Positions 27,707 through 36,335 of a DNA stretch of 64,000 nucleotides are shown one piece after another. The stretch comes from Rhizobium sp. RU36D (GTDB lineage: Bacteria > Pseudomonadota > Alphaproteobacteria > Rhizobiales > Rhizobiaceae). How positions within the stretch are numbered: position 1 is the first letter of the stretch; each line of letters opens with the position of its first letter. The position numbers were made by a program, and so were the translations under genes. Location of the stretch: NCBI RefSeq assembly GCF_900176345.1, contig NZ_FWXU01000023.1:30041-94040 (forward strand), read 5' to 3'. The notes under the pieces were generated by a model, which was not told the origin of the DNA, searched no databases, and worked only from the letters and a program-made list of their open reading frames with translations.

Positions 27707-30700
27707 GTGGCGCTCCTCCCCAGTTTCAGGCTTATGATTTCGAAGGGTTTGAAGGGGATCTGCAGACAATGATCCTCAACCGGCCAGGCATTGATCGGAT
27801 GTTCCAGCAGGTCGATCAGAGCCGCCTGGGTGATGTCTGACGCCAGCTCGATCCTGGCTGCGCGGTGTCGACCTGTTGTCTCCCACAACCGCACCACGAT
27901 GCCGCTGCCGTCCTCCGCCTCTTTCACAGCCTCGACGGCAATACCGTCAGTCCTGATGTGAAGGAGAGAGCCGTCGTTTAGTCTCGGATCAGAGGTCGGC
28001 TGGCCCGCGATCAAGCGTAGCGGAAGATTGAAGTCTTCGGCCGCCCGATGCACGACATCCTTGTCCCCGTCATGCACCTTCAGGGCATAGCGGAACCGGT
28101 GCTCGCCCTGATCGGCCTCGGGCCAAGGATAGGTCGGCGACCGCAAGAGCGTCAGCCGGATATCCGTTCCCCGTGCGTCGTAGCCGTATTTGCTGTCATT
28201 GAGAAACGCGACGCCGAAATCCGGCTCGGTGACATCGACCCAGCGCTGCATGACACATTCGAAGCGCGCCTTGTCCCAGGACGTGTTGCGATGGGTGGCG
28301 CGACGCACATGGCCAAACTGGATTTCGGCATCGACGGCAGCGGCATGCAGTTCAAGCGGAAATGCGGTTTTCACCAGCGTGTTATGCTCGTGCCACTCCA
28401 CAAACGTGTCGAATTCCACCTGCCGGGCATCGGCTTCGAGGGATACCACCTGCACGATGCGGGACTTTTCGTAACGCCATTCGAGCCGGATGGCAGCCCG
28501 CAGCGGCCCGCGCTCCACCACCTCGACGCTTACCAGATCGTCGATTTCATACACCTGATCCTCGAAATCGGAATCGATGTCCCAGGCGTCGTATTCGGCC
28601 GGACGATCACGAAACGCCTGCAGGCGATTGCCGGCGTGTCCCGGTTTCAGGATCGCACGTCCGCTGAGCCGGTCCATCAGACGCTCGATCCGTCCGGCGG
28701 CGTCGAAATGGACCTCCAGGTGACGATTGGCCAGACGACGCTCGGAGACCTCCAGTGCCTCCATGCCCTGAGGCTCCGCCACGGCGCCATCAAGCGGCAC
28801 GATGGAGAGCGGTGCTGCGCGCTCCACCCAGACAGCTTGTTCCTGCGTGCCGTCGGCCCTGGTCAGCATCTGCTGTGCAGGCACGTCGAGGCGGGGTGAT
28901 GTGAGCAATCCACCACGCAAGCGCCCGGTGGCGTTGAGCACGCCAGGTCCTTGCAGCAACACCGATGCCAGCTCCGCGGCCAGTGCTTCGGCCTCGATGA
29001 AGAAGGCCTCGTAGTCGCGGTCGCTATCCTCATAGACCGCGCCAATGGATGAACCGGGCAGGATGTCGTGGAACTGGTTGAGCATCACGATATCCCAGAG
29101 ACGCCTGAGCCGTTGATGCGGATAGGCGTGACCGGCAGCGCGCTGTGTCAGGACGGCCATCAATTCCAGTTCGCGCAGGGCGATCTCGGCCAGGCGATTG
29201 AAGCGCTTGTTCTTCGCGACCGAGGTCAGCGTGCCCCGATGGAATTCCAGATAGAACTCCCCGACCCAGGTCGGATAATTCTGCGGGTTAGCTTTCATCT
29301 GCGCAATCAGCCGTTCGAAGAAGGGCCTCATGGCCCCGTGCTCGACTCTGGGGCAGCCGGGAATGCCGCGCTCCATGCGGCGGATGTTGTGGAGCATCTC
29401 GCGTGTGGGTCCGCCGCCGCCGTCACCATGGCCATAGACCAGGAAGAGTTCGCCGCCGATGCGCTGCTGGCCGTAGCGCTTCCATGTGCCCATCACATGG
29501 GTGGGCTTCAGGTTCGGGCAGTAGGTCGTGCCGATGCTCTTCGTGTCATAGGGCTGGGTCGTCAGGAAATAGGCGACCACCTGGCTGCCATCGATCCCCT
29601 GCCAGAACAGCTTTTCCTCCGGCATGCGGTTGGTGTCGTTCCAGGAGAGCTTGTGGGTGACGAAGCTGTCGAGCCCGGACTTTGCCATCAGCTGCGGCAG
29701 TGCCGCCGTGTAGCCGAACGTATCCGGCAGCCAAACCATGCGTGGCCTGATGCCGAAGGTCTCCTGATGATAGCGGACCCCATAGAGGATGTGGCGGACG
29801 AGCGCCTCGCCGCCCGCGATATTGACGTCAGGCTCCAGCCACAACGCCCCCTCGATCTCGAACCGCCCCTCCGAGAACTGGCGACGAATGCCGTCGAAAA
29901 GTTCCGGATAGTCTTCCCGCAGGTAGTCGAGCAGGACACATTGATTGTACATGAAGCGGTAGTCGGGAAATTCGTCCATTAGCGACAGCATGGTGGCCAT
30001 GGACCGGGCCATCTTCTGCCGTGTTTCCCGCACCCGCCAAAGCCAGGCGACGTCGATATGCGTGTGCCCGGTCGCGACGACAACAGGCTTTTCCTCGAAA
30101 TCGCCGGTCTCATAGATCCGGGCTGCGATGGCGCGCGCGACGGAGAGCGAACGGGAGAAGCGCTGTGGGTCACCAGGGCGAAGATCGATGGCATCAACTG
30201 CCTCTTCCACCACCCGCAGGATGAAGTGCCGGCGTGCATCGTTCTCATCCAGCAGCCGCGCCACATCGAGCGGCACGCGCAGATCGTAATAGACCTCCTC
30301 GACCTCAGGATCGTGGCGATGCAGCGAAACCCCGAACCCGATCTGGCGCCGATCCTCGATCGTGCCTGCTTCGATCAGGATGTCATGGATCCGGCCCGGC
30401 GCTGCATCCAGGTCCAGCGGAAACTCGCGGTGGTTTGCGTCACCGCCCTGCACGATCCGTCCATCGACCCGAACGAGGCATTGCGGATCACTCCGCCCCA
30501 TCACGTTTCCGAAGGCCGCCTCGATGCGGCCGAAGAGCCTGCTGCCCTCGGTTCCCTCCGGCAGGACCACCTGGCCGCCGAACCAGAAATAACCGTCCGG
30601 CTCGCCCCAGATATGGTCGCGTCCGACAGGCGTCCAATCCGAACGATCGGAGGCCACCATGGCCGCACGCTCATGCGATGTGGCCTGGCGGTAGACCAGC

Positions 30701-30780
30701 GGGACCTGCACGCCGGTCGGCTGGAAGATCTGTTCGGCCAGGACCGAAAGAAGCTTGTCGAGCTTGCGGATGGTCTTCAT
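27703..30780 (-). CDS. Glycoside hydrolase family 38 alpha-mannosidase (1025 aa)
   Basis: Retaining alpha-mannosidase. The zinc-binding motif GHTHIDVAWLW places H241 and D243 as ligands, and the nucleophile is D353 in WLPDTFGYTAALPQL. The architecture is complete: an N-terminal beta domain (1-220), a catalytic beta/alpha barrel (235-490), a three-helix bundle and C-terminal beta-sandwiches. There is no signal peptide, so it acts on imported oligosaccharides. The start at 30780 follows AGGAGGTG. It is 22 bases after GH28 and overlaps the PHP gene. It implies alpha-mannosyl linkages in the substrate. Confidence 0.94.
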   Translation of the reverse strand: MKTIRKLDKLLSVLAEQIFQPTGVQVPLVYRQATSHERAAMVASDRSDWTPVGRDHIWGEPDGYFWFGGQVVLPEGTEGSRLFGRIEAAFGNVMGRSDPQCLVRVDGRIVQGGDANHREFPLDLDAAPGRIHDILIEAGTIEDRRQIGFGVSLHRHDPEVEEVYYDLRVPLDVARLLDENDARRHFILRVVEEAVDAIDLRPGDPQRFSRSLSVARAIAARIYETGDFEEKPVVVATGHTHIDVAWLWRVRETRQKMARSMATMLSLMDEFPDYRFMYNQCVLLDYLREDYPELFDGIRRQFSEGRFEIEGALWLEPDVNIAGGEALVRHILYGVRYHQETFGIRPRMVWLPDTFGYTAALPQLMAKSGLDSFVTHKLSWNDTNRMPEEKLFWQGIDGSQVVAYFLTTQPYDTKSIGTTYCPNLKPTHVMGTWKRYGQQRIGGELFLVYGHGDGGGGPTREMLHNIRRMERGIPGCPRVEHGAMRPFFERLIAQMKANPQNYPTWVGEFYLEFHRGTLTSVAKNKRFNRLAEIALRELELMAVLTQRAAGHAYPHQRLRRLWDIVMLNQFHDILPGSSIGAVYEDSDRDYEAFFIEAEALAAELASVLLQGPGVLNATGRLRGGLLTSPRLDVPAQQMLTRADGTQEQAVWVERAAPLSIVPLDGAVAEPQGMEALEVSERRLANRHLEVHFDAAGRIERLMDRLSGRAILKPGHAGNRLQAFRDRPAEYDAWDIDSDFEDQVYEIDDLVSVEVVERGPLRAAIRLEWRYEKSRIVQVVSLEADARQVEFDTFVEWHEHNTLVKTAFPLELHAAAVDAEIQFGHVRRATHRNTSWDKARFECVMQRWVDVTEPDFGVAFLNDSKYGYDARGTDIRLTLLRSPTYPWPEADQGEHRFRYALKVHDGDKDVVHRAAEDFNLPLRLIAGQPTSDPRLNDGSLLHIRTDGIAVEAVKEAEDGSGIVVRLWETTGRHRAARIELASDITQAALIDLLEHPINAWPVEDHCLQIPFKPFEIISLKLGRSAT

Positions 30781-30802
30781 CGCAGCACCTCCTGAAACGG
30801 GA

Positions 30803-32146
30803 TCACGACCACACCGGCGGCTGGTCCTGCAGCGTCACGATGGGCTCCGGGGAAAAACCTGGGGGCAAAGGATCGGGACGGCTCACCTGCACGTCGTCGA
30901 GCGCGAGGTTTTCGACATTGGAGGCGAAAATCCCCGGCATTCCGCCTGGATAGGGCACCAGACCGATCACCTTGCCATCCTCGCCCCGAACCCAGGCATT
31001 CGCCCGGCCGGCAGCATCAGGAGAGGGCGCCAGGTCAAACTTGGTCGGACGCACATCGTAGCGGCAGGCATTGAAACGCCCTGGCTGCTGGCGGACGGTC
31101 AAGCGACGCAGCGTGACATTCCGGATCAGGCCCGGACGATCGGCATAGAGGTTGATCGCACCTTCCATCAGGCCATCGATGTCCTCGAACAGCACATTCT
31201 CGATCACGCCGGCGGCTTGCGTGCTGCGGCGGTCGAGAGCGGTTGCCGTAATCGCTTCTCCCGAACCCCAGAAGCCTTCCGGCGTTTCCCGGCATTCGAG
31301 TGTCAGTCGGCGGAAGGATACATTCGCCAGTCGACCTCCATCGCGGGAGAAGAGGCCGAGAGCCCGGTTGCTATGGGCGATCTCACAATCCTCGAAAGCG
31401 ATGTCTTCCATGTCGCCGAAGCTCTCGGTTCCGAGCTTGAGGGCGCAGCTTTCACTGGTGATCTTGCAACTGGCGACACGGATCTGGCGGCATGCACCGA
31501 TCGGCAAGCGGTCGATGCCGCAGCTCGTTTTCAGCACGACACCGTCATCGGCCGTGTCGATGATGCAATTCTCGATCGTGACACGCTCGCAGCCATCGAC
31601 CACCACGCCGTCGGTATTCGGCATCTTGCGATCATTGATGATGCTCACACCGTCAAGCGCCACGTTCGCGCTGCGGATCAGATGAACCGTCCACATGGCC
31701 GAAAGGCCGATGGTGATGCCCTCGATGCGCACATCGGTGCAGCGGTCGACAACAAGGGTTCGTGGACGGTGGCGCGATGGGATGTAAGTCCCCATCTCCT
31801 CCAGCATACCCTCTATATAGGCTTCTCCCGGCGCTTCGATCCTGCCTGGTCCATGGATGCGGATCGAGTGGGCGTCCTTTGCAAGGATCAGCGCACGATC
31901 GGAATCCTCGGCGATGACATCCACAGTGTTTGACGCATACCGCGCATAGTCGGGATCGAAGCGCAGCACGGCGCCTTCCTCGAGATAAAGATCCGTGCCG
32001 CTGGGAAGACGAAGGGCGCCACAGGAATAGATGCCCTTGGGCACATGCAATGCCACGCCCTGATGCGCCGCTGAAACAATCGCGTCCTGCAGCGACTGGG
32101 TGGCCTTAGCCGAATATTCAATGAATAATTTTCTTGATTCTGTCAC
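30803..32146 (-). CDS. Glycoside hydrolase family 28-like right-handed beta-helix protein (447 aa)
   Basis: Polygalacturonase-type hydrolase of the parallel beta-helix fold. The GH28 catalytic aspartates appear in NTDG (167-170) and TADDGVVLK (D190/D191). The third motif, normally G-H-G, reads SCALKLGTES, so the usual histidine is absent; this occurs in exo-acting or divergent members. There is no signal peptide, so it is intracellular and likely an exo-galacturonidase or related enzyme on imported oligomers. The start is GTG 32146, chosen for AGGAGGGG seven bases upstream. It is the first gene of the GH28-GH38-PHP-lacI operon. Confidence 0.87.
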   Translation of the reverse strand: MTESRKLFIEYSAKATQSLQDAIVSAAHQGVALHVPKGIYSCGALRLPSGTDLYLEEGAVLRFDPDYARYASNTVDVIAEDSDRALILAKDAHSIRIHGPGRIEAPGEAYIEGMLEEMGTYIPSRHRPRTLVVDRCTDVRIEGITIGLSAMWTVHLIRSANVALDGVSIINDRKMPNTDGVVVDGCERVTIENCIIDTADDGVVLKTSCGIDRLPIGACRQIRVASCKITSESCALKLGTESFGDMEDIAFEDCEIAHSNRALGLFSRDGGRLANVSFRRLTLECRETPEGFWGSGEAITATALDRRSTQAAGVIENVLFEDIDGLMEGAINLYADRPGLIRNVTLRRLTVRQQPGRFNACRYDVRPTKFDLAPSPDAAGRANAWVRGEDGKVIGLVPYPGGMPGIFASNVENLALDDVQVSRPDPLPPGFSPEPIVTLQDQPPVWS

Positions 32147-32250
32147 CGCAAGCCCCTCCTACCAGGCAGCAGTTTCATGGAAAACCCCGCAATTTCGAGC
32201 GCTTGAAACGCCGGTGGCCCATATCAATCCGATTTCTGCGCCAAATACAA

Positions 32251-32271
32251 AATGAAAATTTTTTCTTCATT
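32251..32271. promoter_or_regulatory. AATGAA/TTCATT dyad upstream of GH28 operon
   Basis: AATGAA (32251-32256) and TTCATT (32266-32271) frame an A/T-tract in the 157-base gap upstream of the GH28 gene. The A-tract dyad resembles TGAAA-N3-TTTCA near the transporter operon, so a common regulator is possible. The similarity is short and could be chance. Confidence 0.35.
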
Positions 32272-32303
32272 AGGGAGACTTGGGAGCCGCAGCCGATCTT
32301 CGA

Positions 32304-33188
32304 TCACTCCTCGGTCGATCGCAGAAGCGTGGCGCGAGCTGAGAGGAGATGCGCGCGGCAGGCGGCTTCGATCCGTTCGGGGTCGCGGCTGGCGAGAGCG
32401 TCGATATAGGCGAGATGCTCCTTTATCGCCACTTCGTTGCGCTGGCGCTCATCGTGCTTTCTCCACTGATAATGATAGTGGAACACCAGCGACATCACAT
32501 CCGAGAAACTGTCGATGAACCGGTTTGGAGAGGCCGAACTAATCAGGCGGTGGAAGTGGCTGTCGAGCTCGGAGAAATCCTGGAACCGCGTGTCGATATC
32601 GTCGAGCAGTTCGACATGCGCCACGCGGATTGCCGCCAGCTCTCGCCAGAGCGGGGAGGACAGATCGAGCCCGGCAAACAGCCTGGCCGAGCGCAGCTCG
32701 TACATCTCGCGCACTTCGAACAGCTCAAGGGCAAAGTCCTTGGTGAAGCCCCGGAATACCCAGCCGGTATTGTTGCGCTTCTCGATCAGCCCGAACCTCT
32801 GGAACCGGTTCAGGAACTCGCGGATGATCGTCGTGGCGATCCCGAATTTTCGCGCGAGTTCCAGTTCGTTGATCAGCGTCCCCGGACGCGGGTCGTCCTT
32901 GAGGATCCATTGCATGAAGTTCTTCTCGACCTGGGCCGAGATCGGGACGGTTTCGGCATCGGGAAAACGCTCCGAAGAACCGGGCGAGCGCAGCTTGATC
33001 CGCGGCAGAGCGGTCGAGACAAGGCCGCATGCGGTGAAGGCTGCGAGCACCTTGCGCACCGTCGTGCGGCTGATGTCTAGCTGCATGGCAAGCTGGTTTT
33101 CGGTCGGCATTTCCGCGCCCGTCTGCATGCTCTCAAGCAAATCAAGAGCATGGTTGAAGGCCTTCTTGTAGATCGTATCGGATTTCAT
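32304..33188 (-). CDS. GntR-family regulator with two tandem winged-helix domains and FCD domain (294 aa)
   Basis: The first GntR winged helix spans about residues 5-58 (EMPTENQLAMQLDISRTTVRKVL). A linker follows, and then a second winged helix at about 85-145 (NELELARKFGIATTIIREFLNRFQRFGLIE), followed by an FCD effector domain (about 150-290) with HFHRLI and KEHLAYIDAL metal-type histidines. Most GntR proteins have one HTH, so this duplication is unusual. It reads on the same strand as the polysaccharide locus and is divergent from the ribose-type importer; a perfect dyad lies 17 bases upstream of its start. Confidence 0.88.
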   Translation of the reverse strand: MKSDTIYKKAFNHALDLLESMQTGAEMPTENQLAMQLDISRTTVRKVLAAFTACGLVSTALPRIKLRSPGSSERFPDAETVPISAQVEKNFMQWILKDDPRPGTLINELELARKFGIATTIIREFLNRFQRFGLIEKRNNTGWVFRGFTKDFALELFEVREMYELRSARLFAGLDLSSPLWRELAAIRVAHVELLDDIDTRFQDFSELDSHFHRLISSASPNRFIDSFSDVMSLVFHYHYQWRKHDERQRNEVAIKEHLAYIDALASRDPERIEAACRAHLLSARATLLRSTEE

Positions 33189-33204
33189 CTCTCTGGAATT
33201 CCTA

Positions 33205-33220
33205 ATGTATTTTAATACAT
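33205..33220. promoter_or_regulatory. ATGTATT-TT-AATACAT dyad, probable GntR operator
   Basis: Perfect 7-bp arms (33205-33211 and 33214-33220) around two bases, 17 bases upstream of the double-HTH GntR gene and 63 bases upstream of the divergent ABC permease. A partial repeat, ATACATATAA, follows at 33259-33268. Autoregulation and control of the divergent transporter are likely. Confidence 0.55.
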
Positions 33221-33282
33221 AAAAAACAACTTGTCAGTGAAATCAAGCCTGTCTCTTATACATATAAAACAGGGAGGCAGAA

Positions 33283-34332
33283 TTGGTCATCAGTCAGAAT
33301 AGCGATCAGGAGGTTGCGCATGCCGGGCGGGAGCCGCCGCCGCGACGATGGACAGGCGTGGACCTGGCGCTTGCGCTTCTGGGGATCGGTCCGCTTTTGA
33401 TCCTCTTCCTCCTGGTCGTCGTCATAGGCCTGGTCACGCCGAATTTTCTCAAGCCGGTCAATCTCGGCAACATCCTCTCCCAGACGGCTGTCATCGCCAT
33501 TGTCGCCATGGGCCAGCAACTGGTGATCCTCACCCGCGGCATCGATCTTTCCGTGGGATCCAACCTGGCGCTCGCCACCGTGATCGGCGGCCTGACCTAC
33601 CAGCAGATCGATTCCGCGCCTCTGGTGATGCTGGCGATGCTGGTCTCGGGCGGGCTTGTCGGCGCCATCAACGGCACCGTGTTCGTCTATGGCCGGCTGC
33701 CTCACCCGTTCATCATCACGCTGGCGACCTTGAGCATCTGCCGCGGACTGGCACTCGAACTGGCGCCCGGCCACACCACCATGCGCGGCATGCCGGATGC
33801 GGTCAGCGCCATTGGCAACAACTGGAGCCTTGGCTTGCCGAATTCCTTCTATGTGGTGGTGGGCGTTGCCCTGCTGCTGTTCGTGCTGATGAAGGCAATG
33901 GTCGCCGGGCGCTGGATCTATGCCGTCGGAGGCTCGCCCGAGGCCGCCAAGAGCATGGGCATACCGGTCAAGAAGGTGCTGCTCGCGACCTATATCCTGT
34001 CGGGTCTTTGCGCAGGGGTCGGCGCCATCGTGCTTTCGGGTCGAACGGCCGCCGCGTCGCCGCTCTATGGCAATCTCCTGGAACTGGACACGATTGCGGC
34101 CGTGATCATCGGCGGCGCCAGCTTCCTGGGTGGCCGGGGACACCTGTTCCACGCGCTTATCGGTGCCGTCCTGATCGGCGTCATCCGCAATGCGCTGAAC
34201 CTGCTGGGGGTCGATGTGTTCTGGCAGATGATTGCCATCGGCCTCGTGATCGTCGTCGCCGTCGAGGCGGATGTGCTGCGCAACCATCTTGAGGCGCGGG
34301 CGCGCGTGCTGCAGGCCGGGAGGATGTCATGA
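33283..34332 (+). CDS. Ribose/xylose-type ABC transporter permease (349 aa)
   Basis: RbsC-like inner-membrane permease with 8-10 hydrophobic helices. Landmarks are TPNFLKPVNLGNILSQTAVIAIVAMGQQLVILTRGIDLSVGS and the C-terminal VIIGGASFLGGRGHLFHALIG. The start is TTG 33283, preceded by AGGGAGGCAGAA; no ATG with a usable ribosome-binding site precedes the conserved part. It is the first gene of a permease-ATPase-binding protein operon, an inverted order compared with rbsDACB. Substrate is a monosaccharide or small polyol; which one is not deducible. Confidence 0.92.
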   Translation: MVISQNSDQEVAHAGREPPPRRWTGVDLALALLGIGPLLILFLLVVVIGLVTPNFLKPVNLGNILSQTAVIAIVAMGQQLVILTRGIDLSVGSNLALATVIGGLTYQQIDSAPLVMLAMLVSGGLVGAINGTVFVYGRLPHPFIITLATLSICRGLALELAPGHTTMRGMPDAVSAIGNNWSLGLPNSFYVVVGVALLLFVLMKAMVAGRWIYAVGGSPEAAKSMGIPVKKVLLATYILSGLCAGVGAIVLSGRTAAASPLYGNLLELDTIAAVIIGGASFLGGRGHLFHALIGAVLIGVIRNALNLLGVDVFWQMIAIGLVIVVAVEADVLRNHLEARARVLQAGRMS

Positions 34333-35102
34333 CTGCAGCCAGCCAGTCGGCCACCCAGCCGGCCCTCAGCGTCCGTCATGCGCAGAAGCGTTTCGGGGCG
34401 ATCCATGCCTTGAAGGGCGTGAGCCTGGATGCCTATCGCGGCGAAGTCCTCGCTCTGCTCGGCGACAATGGCGCCGGCAAGTCGACCCTGATCAAATGCA
34501 TCAGTGGCATCCATGCCCTGGACGAGGGAGAGATCCTGATCGATGGCGCGCCGGCGCCCCTGCATTCGCCCGCCGCGGCGCGCGATGCGGGCATCGAGAC
34601 GGTCTATCAGGATCTTGCCCTGTTCGACAATCTAACGCCGGCGCAGAACTTCTATTGCGGGCGGGAACTGGATTTTCCGGCCTGGCTTCCGAAGCCGCTG
34701 CGTTTCCTCAGCAACCGCGCCATGAACCAGGAAGCGGCCACAGTGATCGACCGGCTGAAAGTGAAGCTGCCAAAATTCGATGCGCCTGTCGCGCTCATGT
34801 CCGGCGGCCAGCGCCAGGCCATTGCGGTTGCCCGCGCCACCGTCTTTGCCAGCAAACTCGTCATCCTGGACGAACCGACAGCCGCGCTGGGATTGCGGGA
34901 ATCGCGCAAGGTTCTGGATCTCATCGCCCAGCTTCGCGCCGAGAGAAATGCCGTCATCCTGATCACGCACAACATGGAACATGTCGTTGAACTGGCCGAC
35001 CGCGCCGTCGTGCTGCGCCAGGGCCACAAGGTCGGGGAGTTGAAGCCGACCGGCGCCAACAAGCATGAACTCGTGTCGATGATCGTCGGCGCAGAGAACT
35101 AG
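34329..35102 (+). CDS. Single-domain sugar ABC transporter ATP-binding protein (257 aa)
   Basis: ATPase of the ribose-type importer. Walker A is GDNGAGKSTLIKCISG, the signature is MSGGQRQAIAVARA, Walker B is LVILDEPTAALG and the H-switch is ITHNM. RbsA/XylG proteins are usually about 500 residues with two fused ATPase halves; this one has a single half and must act as a homodimer, as in FrcA-type fructose systems of rhizobia. Its start overlaps the permease stop in ATGA. The last residues (NKHELVSMIVGAEN) complete a normal C-terminus, so it is not truncated. Confidence 0.92.
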   Translation: MTAASQSATQPALSVRHAQKRFGAIHALKGVSLDAYRGEVLALLGDNGAGKSTLIKCISGIHALDEGEILIDGAPAPLHSPAAARDAGIETVYQDLALFDNLTPAQNFYCGRELDFPAWLPKPLRFLSNRAMNQEAATVIDRLKVKLPKFDAPVALMSGGQRQAIAVARATVFASKLVILDEPTAALGLRESRKVLDLIAQLRAERNAVILITHNMEHVVELADRAVVLRQGHKVGELKPTGANKHELVSMIVGAEN

Positions 35103-35186
35103 GACATCAGGCCGAATACGTCAGCGTCCGCAGGAGGGATGCACGCGGTCTTGGGGATCGCCGTCTGGGAGGGCGGCGTATGTGTT

Positions 35187-35201
35187 GCCCCGCGTCGGGG
35201 C
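35187..35201 (+). other. Short GC hairpin ahead of the sugar-binding protein gene
   Basis: GCCCCG-CGT-CGGGGC forms a 6-bp stem in the 118-base gap before the binding-protein gene. It may set differential expression of the binding protein or be incidental; there is no U-tract. Confidence 0.35.
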
Positions 35202-35220
35202 GCTCAACAGGGAGAGGGAC

Positions 35221-36144
35221 ATGAAATCGAGACTGATGACAATCCTGGGCGCAATCGCGCTCCTTGCCGTGGGGGCCGGGCCGGGCACGGCGCAAGACAA
35301 GGTGAAGCTCGGCTTCATCACCAAATTTCCCGTGCCGTTCTTCGCCACCATGGAAAATGCCGCCAAGGCCTATGCCGCGGCCAATCCGGGTGTCGAAATC
35401 AGCTATGGCCAGGGCATGTCGGCCACCGACATCGAAGGACAGATCGCGCTCATCGAATCCATGGTCACGAACGGCGTCCAGGGCATTGCGCTGACCCCGG
35501 TCGATCCGACCGTTGCTCCCGCACTCGACAAGGCCGTGGCGGCCGGCATCAAGGTCGTGCTGATGGACAACAACATTCCCGACTGGAAGAACGGCACGGC
35601 GCTCGCCACCACCGATAACTACAATGCCGGCAAGATCGCCGGGACCTATCTCAAGACGGTCCTCAAGGATGGCGATACCCTCGGCATTCTCGAAGGCGTT
35701 CCGGGCGTACCGGCGCTAGATGACCGGGTCAACGGCATGCTCGAGGGCCTGAAAGGCGTCAACGTCACAATCGTGGGGCGGGGCGCCACCAATTGCACCG
35801 AGGAGCTTGGCATCAGCGTGGCGGAAGACCTGCTGACCAAGACCCCAGACCTCAAGGCAATCTATGCAGCCTGCGGTCCGCCGGCCGCCGGCGCTGCACG
35901 CGCCATCAAGAATGCGGGCATCGCCTCCGACAAGATCGTCCTGGTCGGCTTCGATTTCTGCTGTGGCGAGGAAGAGGCGCTGAAAGACGGCATCGAGGAT
36001 GCCTCCGTGGCCCAGTTCCCGGCAAAGATGGCGGCGCTTGGCGTCGATGCGCTGGTCAAGTCGATCAAGGGCCAGCAAGTCGAATCGCTCATCGATTCCG
36101 GTGCAGCCCTTGTCACCAAGGACAACATGGACAAGTTCAAGTGA
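35221..36144 (+). CDS. Sugar ABC transporter substrate-binding protein, RbsB family (307 aa)
   Basis: Periplasmic sugar receptor. The signal peptide is residues 1-24 (LMTILGAIALLAVGAGPGTAQ), followed by a Peripla_BP_4 fold: KLGFITKFPVPFFATMENAAK, GIALTPVDPTVAPALDKAVAAGIKVVLMD, LGILEGVPGVPALDDRVNGML, and a hinge-region GFDFCC. Two cysteine pairs (C196-type NCTEE and DFCCGEE) are present. The start at 35221 has GGGAGAGGGAC ahead; a 13-codon extension upstream is rejected. It is the third gene of the importer operon, with a hairpin seven bases after its stop. Confidence 0.92.
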   Translation: MKSRLMTILGAIALLAVGAGPGTAQDKVKLGFITKFPVPFFATMENAAKAYAAANPGVEISYGQGMSATDIEGQIALIESMVTNGVQGIALTPVDPTVAPALDKAVAAGIKVVLMDNNIPDWKNGTALATTDNYNAGKIAGTYLKTVLKDGDTLGILEGVPGVPALDDRVNGMLEGLKGVNVTIVGRGATNCTEELGISVAEDLLTKTPDLKAIYAACGPPAAGAARAIKNAGIASDKIVLVGFDFCCGEEEALKDGIEDASVAQFPAKMAALGVDALVKSIKGQQVESLIDSGAALVTKDNMDKFK

Positions 36145-36150
36145 TGTCCG

Positions 36151-36176
36151 GGCAAGCCGGGCTATCCCGGCTTGCC
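36151..36176 (+). terminator. 11-bp stem hairpin after the sugar-binding protein gene
   Basis: GGCAAGCCGGG-CTAT-CCCGGCTTGCC is a perfect stem-loop six bases past the stop codon. It lacks a U-tract and is also the left arm of the larger repeat, so it may act as terminator or mRNA stabiliser. Confidence 0.5.
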
Positions 36177-36220
36177 TCAATTTGCTGACAAAGATAGGTT
36201 TTCCGCGAGACCCTATTCAG

Positions 36221-36335
36221 CCGTCATTCCGGCGAAGGCCGGAATCCAGCCACGGCGTGTCTGCCCCGTGAAATGAGTCTTTCGCAATCAAGGACTTGAT
36301 TGCGCTGGATGCCGGCTCGGCGGCCGGCATGACGG
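36221..36335. repeat. Inverted pair of REP-like palindromes
   Basis: CCGTCATTCCGGCGAAGGCC at 36221 and its continuation GGAATCCAG form one unit. The facing unit at 36303-36335, read on the other strand, is CCGTCATGCCGGC...GGCATCCAGC. Such CGTCATTCCGGC-type palindromes are widespread in alphaproteobacterial intergenic DNA. Confidence 0.6.

Noticed and set aside
33250..33264. TGTCTCTTATACAT resembles a Tn5 mosaic end (library adapter)
   Set aside because: The match is about 14 bases and then diverges. It lies in a sensible intergenic promoter region with genes intact on both sides, so chance is more likely than an adapter chimera.
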